NCBI RefSeq assembly: GCF_001613445.1
Contig: NZ_BDCJ01000008.1
Location: 62,001-126,000 of the forward strand
Length of the DNA: 64,000 nt
Direction of reading: 5' to 3'
DNA from: Nocardia grenadensis NBRC 108939
Lineage (GTDB): Bacteria; Actinomycetota; Actinomycetes; Mycobacteriales; Mycobacteriaceae
Shown one piece after another: positions 51,815 to 61,547 of the stretch. The notes beneath the pieces are model-generated. The model saw nothing but the letters and a program-made list of their open reading frames with translations. It made no database searches and was not told where the DNA came from. Numbering within the stretch: the stretch's first letter is position 1; the number at the start of each line of letters is the position of its first letter. Position numbers and translations under genes: made by a program.

Positions 51815-52785
51815 TCACCACCTTTGCCGCGGCGCTCAACGCCGGCCTGCGCAGCGCGCTCGAGGAGGACCCGAAAGTGGTGCTGATGGGTGAGGACATC
51901 GGCCGGCTCGGCGGTGTCTTCCGGGTCACCGATGCGCTGCAGAAGGATTTCGGCGACCGCCGCGTGATCGATACGCCACTGGCGGAGTCGGGGATCATCG
52001 GTACCGCGTTCGGGATGGCGCTGCGCGGCTACCGCCCGGTGTGCGAGATCCAGTTCGACGGGTTCGTGTATCCGGCGTTCGACCAGATCGTCTCCCAGGT
52101 CGCCAAGATCCACTATCGGACCCGGGGCGCGGTACGGGCGCCGCTGACCATCCGCATCCCGTTCGGGGGCGGGATCGGCTCGGTCGAACATCATTCCGAA
52201 TCACCCGAGGCGTACTTCGCGCACACCGCGGGGCTGCGGGTGGTGGCGCCGAGCAATCCGGCCGATGCCTTCACCATGATCCGGCAGGCCATCGCCCTGG
52301 ACGACCCGGTGATCTTCTTCGAACCCAAACGCCGGTACTGGGACAAAGCCGAATTCGATCCGGCCGCCGCACCCGACCTGCCGCTGGACCGGGCCCGGGT
52401 GTGCGTGCGCGGGACCGATGCCACCGTGGTCGCCTACGGGGGCACGGTCGCCACCGCGCTGGCCGCCGCGCAAACCGGTGCCGAGGAGGGGATCTCGCTG
52501 GAGGTCGTGGATCTCCGGAGCCTGGCGCCACTGGACGTGGACACCGTCGCAGAATCAGTGGACCGGACGGGCCGGCTCATCGTGGTGCACGAAGCGTCGC
52601 GCACCGGGGGTATCGGTGCCGAGATCGCCGCCCGGATCACCGAGCGGTGTTTCTACCGGCTCGAAGCGCCGGTACTGCGGGTCGCCGGGTTCGATATCCC
52701 CTACCCTCCGGCTAAGCTCGAGAAGCATCATCTGCCCGACCCGGATCGGATCCTGGAGGCGGTCGATCGAACGCTTGCCGCCTGA
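51811..52785 (+). CDS. bkdB: branched-chain 2-oxoacid dehydrogenase E1 beta
   Basis: 324 residues from ATG 51811, overlapping the E1 alpha stop by four bases, with GGAAGGAG upstream. Typical transketolase pyrimidine domain: VLMGEDIGRLGGVFRVTDAL, DTPLAESGIIGTAFGMALRG, EIQFDGFVYPAFDQIVSQVA, and a C-terminal domain with EVVDLRSLAPLDVDTVAESV. Forms the E1 heterotetramer with BkdA. Confidence 0.91.
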   Translation: MITTFAAALNAGLRSALEEDPKVVLMGEDIGRLGGVFRVTDALQKDFGDRRVIDTPLAESGIIGTAFGMALRGYRPVCEIQFDGFVYPAFDQIVSQVAKIHYRTRGAVRAPLTIRIPFGGGIGSVEHHSESPEAYFAHTAGLRVVAPSNPADAFTMIRQAIALDDPVIFFEPKRRYWDKAEFDPAAAPDLPLDRARVCVRGTDATVVAYGGTVATALAAAQTGAEEGISLEVVDLRSLAPLDVDTVAESVDRTGRLIVVHEASRTGGIGAEIAARITERCFYRLEAPVLRVAGFDIPYPPAKLEKHHLPDPDRILEAVDRTLAA

Positions 52786-52816
52786 AGTGCGATCCCGCCC
52801 CTGATGCCAGCCGGAG

Positions 52817-54271
52817 GTGCCCGAAACCGTGGACGACGACGCCCGCGCCGACGAAGGTCGTGCCGCAGATACCGGCGAGATCCTGGAGTTCCGTCTCCCC
52901 GATCTCGGCGAAGGACTCACCGATGCCGAATTCCAGAACTGGATGGTGGCGGTGGGCGACGAGATCACATTGAACCAGACCATCGCCGAGGTGGAGACCG
53001 CGAAAGCGGTGGTCGCGCTACCGTCGCCGTTCGCGGGGACCGTCGTGGAACTGCTCGCCGAGCCCGGCGAGACCATCGACGTCGGTGCGCCGCTGCTCCG
53101 GATACGCACGGCCGCAGCAGAATCGGGTGCTCAGGCGCGGCCGTCGGTGCTGGTCGGTTACGGGCCGTCGGAGGAGCAGGTCTCGCGACGGCGGCGCGGC
53201 GGGCAACGCCCCGGCGGTACGGCGGTACCGTCGCCGGAACCGTCCGCGGGTAACGGCATGTCGTACGACAGTGGCGTGATCGGCGGGTCACCCGGTGGGA
53301 CGGCCCGGACGGCGCCGGAGCCGCGGGAGCACGGTGGTGATTCCGCCCGCACGGCCGCGGCCGAATCGCAACGGGTGGCCGCCACGCCGGGAGCCCGCAA
53401 ACTGGCCCGGGAACTGGGCATAGACCTGTGGTATGTGGCCGGCTCCGGACCGGAGGGGGCGGTCACCGTCGCGGATGTCCGTGGCGCGGTGCCGGTGTCG
53501 GAACCCGATACACGCGATCGCGGTCCCGGTGACGAAGCGGCGCCGGCCGGGGGCCGGGCCGCGGGATCGGTTCGGGAGGAGCGCACGCCGATCGCCGGGG
53601 TGCGCAAGCGCACGGCCGAGGCCATGGTGACCAGCGCGCGCACGATCCCGCAGGCCGACACCTCGATCACGGTGGACGTCACGGCTTCGCTGGAACTGCT
53701 GGAACATCTACGCGCCACCCCATCCTTCCAAGGGATCACTCCGACTCTGCTCGCGCTGGTGGCGAAATCGGTACTCGCCGCCCTGGCCGAATTCCCCGTG
53801 ATCAATACGTTCTGGGACGAGGCGAACGCCGAGATCGTCACCCGGCACTACGTCAACCTGGGTATCGCGGTGGCCGCCCCGCGCGGGCTGCTGGTGCCCA
53901 ATATCAAGGACGCCCAGACTCTGAGCCTGCGGGAACTGTGCCGCGAGATCGGATGGCTGGCCCACACCGCCCGGGACGGCCGGGCGGGACCGGCCGATCT
54001 GCGCGGGGGCACCTTCACCATTTCCAATGTCGGTGTCTTCGGCGTGGAATCCGGTACCCCGCTGGTCAACCCGGGCGAGGCCGCGATCCTGTGCCTGGGC
54101 GCGGTGGTGAAGCGGCCGTGGGTCTTCCGGGATGAATTGGCCATCCGCTCGGTGGTGACGCTGACGGTGAGTTTCGATCACCGGATGATCGACGGTGCGG
54201 CGGCAGCCCGTTTCCTGACGACCGTCGCCGGCCTGCTGGAGGACCCACTGACCCTGCTCGCCCGGATCTGA
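52817..54271 (+). CDS. bkdC: 2-oxoacid dehydrogenase E2 (dihydrolipoyl acyltransferase)
   Basis: 484 residues from GTG 52817. Domain order: lipoyl domain (FRLPDLGEGLTDAEFQNWMV, lipoylated Lys about 63 in VETAKAVV), a flexible Gly/Ala/Pro-rich linker, peripheral subunit-binding domain (ATPGARKLARELGIDLWYVA), then the catalytic domain ending FDHRMIDGAAAARFL with His about 454 and the DG pair. It carries the acyl group from E1 to CoA. The third gene of the operon; E3 is not in the window. Confidence 0.91.
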   Translation: MPETVDDDARADEGRAADTGEILEFRLPDLGEGLTDAEFQNWMVAVGDEITLNQTIAEVETAKAVVALPSPFAGTVVELLAEPGETIDVGAPLLRIRTAAAESGAQARPSVLVGYGPSEEQVSRRRRGGQRPGGTAVPSPEPSAGNGMSYDSGVIGGSPGGTARTAPEPREHGGDSARTAAAESQRVAATPGARKLARELGIDLWYVAGSGPEGAVTVADVRGAVPVSEPDTRDRGPGDEAAPAGGRAAGSVREERTPIAGVRKRTAEAMVTSARTIPQADTSITVDVTASLELLEHLRATPSFQGITPTLLALVAKSVLAALAEFPVINTFWDEANAEIVTRHYVNLGIAVAAPRGLLVPNIKDAQTLSLRELCREIGWLAHTARDGRAGPADLRGGTFTISNVGVFGVESGTPLVNPGEAAILCLGAVVKRPWVFRDELAIRSVVTLTVSFDHRMIDGAAAARFLTTVAGLLEDPLTLLARI

Positions 54272-54366
54272 CGCCTCGCGCGGATGTCCGTGTACGCGTG
54301 GACTTCGCGGACCGTCGGCGCGTACGGTGACGAAATCTGTTCCAGACCCTTGGACGAGGAGCTGCG

Positions 54367-55182
54367 TTGAACGCGGTATTGATCTCGGCTGAAGAACTCC
54401 GGGAATCGACAGAGAAGGATCTGCGCCTGCTGGATGTGCGCTGGCAACTCGGCGATCCCGACGGGCCGCAGCATTACCAGGACGGTCATATACCCGGAGC
54501 GGTGTTCGTCGACCTGGATACCGAACTCGCCGCCCTGCCCTCACCCGCCCACGGCCGGCATCCGCTCCCGGATCCGCGCCGGCTCCAGAAATGCGCCCGC
54601 AGCTGGGGTCTGTGTACGGGCGATCCGGTGGTGGTCTACGACGCGATCGGCGGAATGTCGGCGGCGCGGGCGTGGTGGCTGCTGCGCTGGGCGGGTATCG
54701 CCGATGTCCGGATCCTGGACGGTGGGCTCCCGGCATGGACCCGGTCCGGCGGCGAGCTGGCCACCGGGGTGGAACCCGATCCCGCGCCCGGCGATATCGA
54801 ATTCCGACCGGGCCGGCTGCCGGTGATCGACGCCGACGCGGTCGCCCGCTGGGAGGGGGTTCTGCTGGACGCCCGCGCGGCCGAACGTTACCGCGGCGAA
54901 CAGGAACCCCTCGATCCCCGCGCCGGGCACATACCCGGCGCGATCAGCGCGCCGAGCAGCGACAACCTCGATCAGGACGGCTGCTTCCTGCCCGAAGACC
55001 TGCTGCGCGAGCGGTTCGGTGAGATCGGTGAGGCCCCGGTCGCGGTGTACTGCGGTTCGGGTGTCACCGCCGCGCACGCGATCGCGGCGCTCGCAGTGGT
55101 AGGGGTACAGGCCGCGCTCTATCCGGGCTCGTGGTCGCAGTGGGCGCACGATCCGAAGCGGCCGGTCGCCACCGGTGTGTAG
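54367..55182 (+). CDS. sseA: thiosulfate/3-mercaptopyruvate sulfurtransferase (rhodanese)
   Basis: 271 residues from TTG 54367 after GAGGAGCTGCG. Two rhodanese domains: the N-terminal inactive one (LLDVRWQLGDPDGPQHYQDG, HIPGAVFVDLDTEL) and the C-terminal active one with VAVYCGSGVTAAHA, whose Cys accepts the sulfur, and HIPGAISAPS. CGSGVT favours a sulfurtransferase of the thiosulfate type. It stands alone after the bkd operon. Confidence 0.87.
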   Translation: MNAVLISAEELRESTEKDLRLLDVRWQLGDPDGPQHYQDGHIPGAVFVDLDTELAALPSPAHGRHPLPDPRRLQKCARSWGLCTGDPVVVYDAIGGMSAARAWWLLRWAGIADVRILDGGLPAWTRSGGELATGVEPDPAPGDIEFRPGRLPVIDADAVARWEGVLLDARAAERYRGEQEPLDPRAGHIPGAISAPSSDNLDQDGCFLPEDLLRERFGEIGEAPVAVYCGSGVTAAHAIAALAVVGVQAALYPGSWSQWAHDPKRPVATGV

Positions 55183-55191
55183 GCCCGGCGC

Positions 55192-55905
55192 TCACCCGCA
55201 GGTCGCGGCGACCCGGCGCAGCGCCGCGTGATCGGCGGCGGTGACCGGAAGCCCGTAGCGCACCGCGACCGTGAGGTAGCGGCCCGCGTAGTAACAGTGC
55301 CCGGGCCGAGACGGTGGCAGCCAGTCCGCGGGTGTGCCGTCGCTCTTGTCGGTATTGGCCGCGTCGTCGGTGGCCTGCAGGTTGTAATCGATATCGTTGG
55401 CGAACCGGATCCGCCGTGCGGCCGGCCACCCGGCCGCCCCGAGATCCCAGGCCGCCGCCAGCGGATAGATGTGATCGATCGGGATCCGCCGGGCGTTCTC
55501 CTTGCTGAACACGATGAGGGCGCCGGTGTAGGGGTCGGCCAGCGTGCCGGACTGCACGACGCACCGGTGGCTGCCGGGCCGGTAGCCGACCCCGCTGAGC
55601 TGGCGGGCCAGCACATTGTTGCGCGTATCGCAGCCGTCCCGGCCGCCGGGGCCATCGTGGTCGTCGGACCAGGCGGGGCCGAAAACGCACCCCTGCCCGG
55701 CCCCGCAGCCGCGCTCGTATCCGCCCGGATGTGGGCGTTGCGCCACCACCCCGACCGCGCCGAGTAATTGTTCGAGCTGTGCCCGCCCCGGACTGCCCGG
55801 TGCGGGCCGCTGGCCGGTGACCGCCGCACACCCTGTCCCCGAGGCCAGTAGCAGAAAGGCGGCACACAGAGCGGTGACCGCGTGAATCGTCCCCCGTGTC
55901 ATCAC
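55192..55905 (-). CDS. secreted HNH-family (GmrSD C-terminal/DUF1524-like) lipoprotein
   Basis: 237 residues. The N-terminus is a lipoprotein signal: hydrophobic AVTALCAAFLLLASGTGCAA with a lipobox Cys at about 26. The mature part has paired Cys residues (RGCGAGQGCVFG, DGCDTRNNVL, SHRCVVQSG) and an HNH core IDHIYPLAAAWDLGAAGW followed by DIDYNLQATDDAANTDKSDG. Actinobacteria commonly encode such exported HNH nucleases, probably to degrade extracellular DNA. Convergent with the rhodanese gene. Confidence 0.85.
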   Translation of the reverse strand: MMTRGTIHAVTALCAAFLLLASGTGCAAVTGQRPAPGSPGRAQLEQLLGAVGVVAQRPHPGGYERGCGAGQGCVFGPAWSDDHDGPGGRDGCDTRNNVLARQLSGVGYRPGSHRCVVQSGTLADPYTGALIVFSKENARRIPIDHIYPLAAAWDLGAAGWPAARRIRFANDIDYNLQATDDAANTDKSDGTPADWLPPSRPGHCYYAGRYLTVAVRYGLPVTAADHAALRRVAATCG

Positions 55906-55952
55906 GGATACCGGTATACCGGACCCCTCCGACAGCTATCGGGGTTTCGGTA

Positions 55953-56315
55953 TCAGAGCCAGGCGCGGGCCAGCAGTTCGTCGTTGTCGACCCGGCTGTC
56001 GCGGGGCGGGAAGCGGGTGGCGACCAGGGATTCGATATGCACGCCGTCGTGACCGATCACCCAGGATCCACCGCTGTCGGTACATTCGGCGATCTTGGCG
56101 AAAGCGGTGAGGAGGAAGGTGACCGCTTCCTCGGGCACGGTGGTATGGGCCAGACGCTGCGACTCCCCGGGCCGGGACAGGTCCAGCCAAACTCCGCACT
56201 GCCCGTCGAGCCGCATGCCGACGATCTTGTCGGCATTCACGAAGGTGAACTTGCGCCGTTCCCACGGGGTGGTCGGCGTGTAGCTCTGCTCGAGAACCTG
56301 GAGCAGAATCGTCAT
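55953..56315 (-). CDS. conserved actinobacterial hypothetical protein
   Basis: 120 residues: MTILLQVLEQSYTPTTPWER, then KFTFVNADKIVGMRLDGQCG and TVPEEAVTFLLTAFAKIAEC. It appears soluble, alpha/beta, without signal or zinc motif. Good codon bias and start context. I do not recognise the family beyond this. It lies between the HNH lipoprotein and the SNF2 operon, on the opposite strand from the latter. Confidence 0.65.
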   Translation of the reverse strand: MTILLQVLEQSYTPTTPWERRKFTFVNADKIVGMRLDGQCGVWLDLSRPGESQRLAHTTVPEEAVTFLLTAFAKIAECTDSGGSWVIGHDGVHIESLVATRFPPRDSRVDNDELLARAWL

Positions 56316-56633
56316 ACTGCTGCCCTCCGCTTTTCGATGGCACCGTGGTGCCGGGATGCCGCTGTGTGATGGGACCGCTGTTCGCGGGCCGGGCTGTGCC
56401 GGGTGTCGTGCGTGGCCGCCAAAGGCAGCCGGAACCGCCCGGCGGGGCTGCGCTCGGCGGGTACGGATATCAGCGATGACCAGCGGATATTTCTCAGTAT
56501 GTGCTGTCTCCGGGGATAAATCCAGGGACGACCCGGGTGCGCCGGGCCGGTATCACGTCGAACGGCCGCACCGCGGGACGCCGAGGTGGGGGACCGTGCG
56601 CGGACTGTCGCATCCGGCTGATTTGATGGGGCT
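56316..56633. other. intergenic region before the SNF2 gene
   Basis: 318 bases between divergent genes. Frames on both strands are Arg-rich and lack start signals. It should contain promoters for both flanking genes; I see no clear operator or hairpin. Confidence 0.35.
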
Positions 56634-59441
56634 ATGTTGCACGGACTGTGGTCGCCCGGTTCCGGGCTGCTGCTGTGGCGTGCCCCCGGTAGCGCGGACG
56701 AACCGCACGTACCGGGCCTGCTCGGGTCGGTACTGGCCGAATCGCGCTTCCGGCACCGGGCCGAGGTGCTCGTGGTGGACGATGCGGGCGCCCGGCGGGA
56801 CACCGTACGGGCGCACGCGCTCGCCCCGGGTCCGGCCGCCGCCGCGCTCCGGCAGCGGTTACCGGCCGGCGCCGTGGCCGGTGATCTGCGCTTCCTGGGC
56901 CATATCGCCCAGGGGATCGAACGCTGGGTGCGGGCCGGCGCGGTGGTTCCCGAACTCCGGCGCGACGATGCCGAATGGTGGGCGCGCTGGCGGTTGTCCG
57001 GCGGGTCCGGTCAGCGTGCCTGGCTCGCCGAACTCGCCGCCCTGCTGCCGCCGGCGCTGCGGGTGGCCGGGCCACCCGGCGATGTGCTCGACGATATGGT
57101 CACCGAACTCACCGACCCGATGGTGCGGGAACTGATCGCGGCGGATCCGCACCCGCACCCGCTGGTGCACGGTCTGCGCACGGATATCCCGGTGGATGCC
57201 GGCAGCCATCAGGTGGCCGAGGTGCTGCGGCAGTGGCGGGAGAGCCGTGCCACCGACGAGACCGGGCTGGTGCTTCGCCTGCGGGAACCCGACGGGGAGT
57301 TCGCCGATACCGCGGACGCGTCCGCGCTGTGGCGCCTCGAGGTCTGTCTGCGGGCCGACGGGTCGGCGCCGCGGCCGATCCCGGTTCCGGGCGCGGCCGA
57401 CGAGGTACGACTGGGCCTGGAATGGCTGGGCCGGGCGCAGCGCGCCTATCCCCGGCTGCGCGATGTCCCGGGCGACCCGCACAGCCTCGATCTGCTGCTG
57501 CCGACCGAGGTGGTGGCCGATCTGGTCGCCCACGGCTCGCAAGCGCTGTCGGCCGCGGGTATCCCGTTGTTACTGCCCCGGGCCTGGAACATCACCGCGC
57601 CGAGTCTGCGGCTGCGGGTCGAGGGCGCCGCGGTACCCGCCGCCGAGAGCACGGTGGGGCTGGACGGGCTGGTCGGCTACCGGTGGGAACTGGCACTCGG
57701 CGACACCGTGCTGTCCCAGGACGAGATGCAGCGGCTGATCTCGGCCCAGTCCGACCTGGTGCGCCTGCGCGGCGAATGGGTGCAGGCCGATCACACCGCG
57801 CTCGCGGCCGCCGCGAAATTCGTGGCCCTGCACCAGGGCGACAACGAGATCACCCTCTCCGATCTGATCGGCGAGATCGGCGAGAACCGGGTCGGGGGTG
57901 TGCCGCTGACCGAGGTCACGGCGAGCGGCTGGCCCGCCGCGCTGTTCGACCCCGATCGCCCGGTGGAACCGGTGCCCGTGCCCGGACGGTTGAAGGCCCG
58001 ATTGCGGCCCTATCAGGAACGCGGCCTGGCCTGGCTGGCGACCATGGACCGGCTCGGCTGCGGTGCGGTCCTCGCCGACGATATGGGCCTGGGTAAGACC
58101 GTCCAGGTGCTGGCTCTGCTACTGCACGAACGCGAGGGCGACCGCGCGCCCGGGCCGACCGTACTGGTATGTCCGATGTCGGTGGTCGGCAACTGGCAGC
58201 GCGAAGCCGAACGATTCGCACCCGACCTGCGGGTCCTGGTACACCACGGCCCCGGTCGCGCCCAGGGCCATGACCTCGACGCGGTGGTGGCCGGAGCGGA
58301 TCTGGTGGTCACCACCTACGCGCTGCTCACCCGCGATATCGTCGGCCTGTCCCGGCAGCAGTGGGAACGGGTGGTGCTCGACGAGGCCCAGCACATCAAG
58401 AACGCGGCGACCCGGCAGGCCCGGGCCGCCCGGGCCCTGCCCGCCCGGCACCGGCTGGCGCTCACCGGTACACCGGTGGAGAACCGGCTCGAAGAACTCC
58501 GTTCGATCTTCGATTTCGCGGTACCGAAGCTGCTGGGTAGCCCGCAGACCTTCCGAGCCCGCTTCGCCGTACCGATCGAGCGGGAGAACGACGAGAACGC
58601 GGTGACCCGGCTGCGTGCCGTGACCTCCCCGTTCCTGTTGCGCCGGGTGAAAACCGATCCCGCCGTGATCAGTGATCTGCCGGACAAACTCGAAATGACG
58701 GTCCGAGCCAACCTCACCGTCGAGCAGGCCGCCCTGTACCAGGCGGTGGTCGAGGATATGCTCGAGAAACTGCGCGATGCCAAGGGCATGGCCCGCAAGG
58801 GGGCGGTGCTCGGCGCGCTCACCCGCTTGAAGCAGGTCTGCAATCACCCCGCGCATTTCCTCGGCGACTCCTCGGCGGTGCTGCGCCGCGGCGCGCACCG
58901 ATCCGGCAAGCTGGCGCTGGTGGAGGATGTGCTCGACGCCGTCCTGGCCGAAGGGGAGAAGGCGCTGCTGTTCACCCAGTTCCGCGAGTTCGGCGAGCTC
59001 ATCGCCCCGTATCTGGCCGAACGGTTCGGCGGTGAGATCCCGTTCCTGCACGGCGGGATCGCCAAGAAACGACGCGACGGAATGGTTGCGGCATTCCAGG
59101 GCGCCGGGGGGCCGCCGATCATGCTGCTCTCGCTCAAGGCCGGGGGTACCGGATTGAACCTCACCGCCGCCAATCATGTCGTGCATCTGGATCGCTGGTG
59201 GAATCCGGCCGTGGAGAACCAGGCCACCGACCGCGCGTTCCGGATCGGGCAGCACCGGGCGGTGCAGGTGCGCAAACTGGTCTGCGTCGACACCATCGAA
59301 GAACGTATCGACGAGATGATCACGGGCAAGAGCGAACTCGCCGATCTGGCGGTCGGGGTCGGCGAGAACTGGATCACCGAACTCGGCAACGACGACCTGG
59401 CCCGGTTGTTCAGCCTCGGTGCCGAGGCGGTGGGTGAGTAA
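56634..59441 (+). CDS. SNF2-family DEAD-like helicase
   Basis: 935 residues. An N-terminal SNF2-associated region (about 1–440, including the bacterial SNF2_N-type segment with TLSDLIGEIGENRVGG) leads to the ATPase: Walker A ADDMGLGKTVQVL (about 478–490), DEAQ motif VVLDEAQHIKN (about 580), LTGTPVENRLEELRSIFDF, and motif VI QATDRAFRIGQHRAVQVRKL (about 862). It translocates on DNA and likely removes proteins or structures from it. Its stop overlaps the next gene's start (ATGA-type, 59441), coupling it to the SWIM protein. Typical length for actinobacterial HepA-like proteins. Confidence 0.9.
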   Translation: MLHGLWSPGSGLLLWRAPGSADEPHVPGLLGSVLAESRFRHRAEVLVVDDAGARRDTVRAHALAPGPAAAALRQRLPAGAVAGDLRFLGHIAQGIERWVRAGAVVPELRRDDAEWWARWRLSGGSGQRAWLAELAALLPPALRVAGPPGDVLDDMVTELTDPMVRELIAADPHPHPLVHGLRTDIPVDAGSHQVAEVLRQWRESRATDETGLVLRLREPDGEFADTADASALWRLEVCLRADGSAPRPIPVPGAADEVRLGLEWLGRAQRAYPRLRDVPGDPHSLDLLLPTEVVADLVAHGSQALSAAGIPLLLPRAWNITAPSLRLRVEGAAVPAAESTVGLDGLVGYRWELALGDTVLSQDEMQRLISAQSDLVRLRGEWVQADHTALAAAAKFVALHQGDNEITLSDLIGEIGENRVGGVPLTEVTASGWPAALFDPDRPVEPVPVPGRLKARLRPYQERGLAWLATMDRLGCGAVLADDMGLGKTVQVLALLLHEREGDRAPGPTVLVCPMSVVGNWQREAERFAPDLRVLVHHGPGRAQGHDLDAVVAGADLVVTTYALLTRDIVGLSRQQWERVVLDEAQHIKNAATRQARAARALPARHRLALTGTPVENRLEELRSIFDFAVPKLLGSPQTFRARFAVPIERENDENAVTRLRAVTSPFLLRRVKTDPAVISDLPDKLEMTVRANLTVEQAALYQAVVEDMLEKLRDAKGMARKGAVLGALTRLKQVCNHPAHFLGDSSAVLRRGAHRSGKLALVEDVLDAVLAEGEKALLFTQFREFGELIAPYLAERFGGEIPFLHGGIAKKRRDGMVAAFQGAGGPPIMLLSLKAGGTGLNLTAANHVVHLDRWWNPAVENQATDRAFRIGQHRAVQVRKLVCVDTIEERIDEMITGKSELADLAVGVGENWITELGNDDLARLFSLGAEAVGE

Positions 59442-60205
59442 TGCCCGATTTCAGCGAATTCGGCAGGCGCCGGGCCGTTTCCGGTGGGGTCGGTGCGCGC
59501 AGCCGGCGCGGCGCCTTCGCCCGCACCTTCTGGGGCAAGAGCTTCCTGGAGGTGGTCGAGCGGCTCGCCGAACCCGGCCGGCTGTCCCGTGGCCGGACCT
59601 ATGCCCGGGCGGGCCAGGTGGTGAGTTACCGGGTCGAGCCCGGCGTTGTGGCCGCCGAGGTGCAGGGCAGCCAGCCGCGCCCGTTCGCCACGACCTGCGA
59701 TATCCGGCGCTTGCGCGACGAGGAGGTCGAGTTGCTGGTCGAGCTGATCCGGGGTTCGCCCGGCATGCTCGCGCGCGTGGTCTCCGGCGATCTGCCCCGC
59801 GAACTCGCACCCCATCTGCTTCCGGAGACCGCCGCCGATATCGATTTCGGCTGCACCTGCCCGGATCCCGGCTGGCCGTGTAAACACGCGGTCGCGGTCG
59901 CCTGCCTGCTCGCCGAACGCCTCGACGACCATCCGCGGGACCTGCTGATCCTGCGCGGGCTGAGCCTGGACACCCTGATCAGCGGGGTCGAGGCGGCGCC
60001 GCCGGAAGGCGAAGAATTCGCCGACCCCTATGGAGCGAGTCTGGAGCTACCCGCCCTACCGGTGCCGGAGATCCGCCCGGCTCCCGACGACCTGGATCCT
60101 GCACTGCTGCGGCGGGCCCTGCGCATGCTGTCCGCGGACGAGTCGACGGCGGCCGAGGCGGGGCGGGCTCTGGCGGCCGTGTACTCGGCGCTGACCGGTC
60201 GCTAG
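59441..60205 (+). CDS. SWIM zinc-finger protein
   Basis: 254 residues. The SWIM motif CTCPDPGWPCKHAVAVACLL (CxC...CxH, about residues 138–157) follows an N-terminal domain with RRGAFARTFWGKSFLEVVERL and YARAGQVVSYRVEPGVVAAEV, the usual layout of the SWIM partner of bacterial SNF2 helicases. The ATG overlaps the SNF2 stop. The pair probably acts as a unit, with the SWIM protein contacting DNA or the helicase; role unknown. Confidence 0.88.
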   Translation: MPDFSEFGRRRAVSGGVGARSRRGAFARTFWGKSFLEVVERLAEPGRLSRGRTYARAGQVVSYRVEPGVVAAEVQGSQPRPFATTCDIRRLRDEEVELLVELIRGSPGMLARVVSGDLPRELAPHLLPETAADIDFGCTCPDPGWPCKHAVAVACLLAERLDDHPRDLLILRGLSLDTLISGVEAAPPEGEEFADPYGASLELPALPVPEIRPAPDDLDPALLRRALRMLSADESTAAEAGRALAAVYSALTGR

Positions 60206-60364
60206 CGCGCCCGGGGTGGCCCGGCGTCCACCGAGCGGGCGTGGCTCCGCTGCACCGGCGCATCGGCTGCCCGGGCCCGCAGGTTCCGTGAGCGTCTGTC
60301 CCACGGCCGATTTCCGGCTCGCCCGGGTGGTCGGCGCAGGACGCGACCTGTGCGTGGCCCGGAG

Positions 60365-61423
60365 TCACGCCAGCCGGTACACCCGCTGGGCATTGGCGCG
60401 GAACACCTTCTCCAGGAATTCCGTGCCACCGAGATGTTCGGCCAGCACCGTCGCCACCGCCTCGGCGCTGCCGGTGATCGAGGTGATCGGCCGGTCGACC
60501 GGGAAGTTCGATCCCCAGACGAGGCGTTCGGCGCCGAAGACATCGACCGCGTGCCGCAGTAGCGGACCGATCCGGTCGGTCAGGCGGGCCACCGGTGTCG
60601 GATGGCCGGGCCGGGGCACCGGGTGACCCAGGATCGGCATCATCAGACCGCTGACCTTGGCCAGCACATTCGGGAATTCGGCCAGCGCGGTGATATCGGC
60701 GCGCCAGCGTTCGAAGATCGCGGCGCGTTGCCGGGCGTCGTTGCCGGTGTACTTGCCGATCGGCCCGAAGATCCCCGCCGGCGTGCCGAGGTGGTTCAGC
60801 ACGATCTTCGCTTCGGGGTAGCGTCGGGCCACTGCCGTCAGCTCCGGCAGCTGGTTCGAGTACACCCAGGCCTCGAAGACCAGATCACGGTCGACCAGCG
60901 CGGCGAAACCGTCCAGGAACTCGTTGCTGCGCAGGGCGCCCGGGTCGGTGGTGAAACTGCGGATGCCGGTGTCCGGGTGGTGAGCGACCATACTGCGTAC
61001 TCCGCGAACCAGGGACGAGGCGGATATATGCGCGTCGAGCAGTTCGGCGAACCCGGGGCTGCCGGGGAATCCGCTCGCGCTCACGGCGGCGAGCGCGGGG
61101 GTGTCCACCCCGAACGGCAGGGCGGTGACCCAGCGGGTTTCCTCGACCTTGGGTCCGGTCCACTCGACCTCGATGTGCACCACCGATTCGACCGGCAGGT
61201 CACCGGCATCGGCCCGATAGTCGGCGGGCAGGTACGGCGCCAGATAGGCCGAGGGTTCGCCGATGAACTCCCGGTCCTTTTGCGGCGCGAGACGTACCGC
61301 GAGCGGGAGCGGGAGCGGGACGGCACGGAGCAGTTTCGCTGTACGGCTGAACTCGCGGGCGGTGATGAACGGGTCCCACTGGTGGATGTGTGCGTCGATG
61401 ATCCGGATCTCGCCGATGTCCAT
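60365..61423 (-). CDS. amidohydrolase-2 family protein (TIM-barrel lactonase-like)
   Basis: 352 residues. The N-terminal metal motif is IIDAHIHQWDP (DxHxH), with later HIEVEW, MVAHHPDTGIRSFT, LNHLGTPAGIFGP (metal His) and WGSNFPVDRPITS with the final Asp. This fits the amidohydrolase_2 (PF04909) branch, which includes sugar-lactone and aromatic-decarboxylase enzymes. Reaction not assigned. Convergent with the SWIM gene. Confidence 0.85.
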   Translation of the reverse strand: MDIGEIRIIDAHIHQWDPFITAREFSRTAKLLRAVPLPLPLAVRLAPQKDREFIGEPSAYLAPYLPADYRADAGDLPVESVVHIEVEWTGPKVEETRWVTALPFGVDTPALAAVSASGFPGSPGFAELLDAHISASSLVRGVRSMVAHHPDTGIRSFTTDPGALRSNEFLDGFAALVDRDLVFEAWVYSNQLPELTAVARRYPEAKIVLNHLGTPAGIFGPIGKYTGNDARQRAAIFERWRADITALAEFPNVLAKVSGLMMPILGHPVPRPGHPTPVARLTDRIGPLLRHAVDVFGAERLVWGSNFPVDRPITSITGSAEAVATVLAEHLGGTEFLEKVFRANAQRVYRLA

Positions 61424-61547
61424 TGCGCTCCGGCACCTCCTGCGATCGTCTGCGGTCCGAGCGCCGAGCCTAGCGCGTGACCAGGGCCCGGTGGCATGGA
61501 TCGGCTCGCGCCGGACGAGTCGGCGGATCCGGCGTCATACTGGGTCT

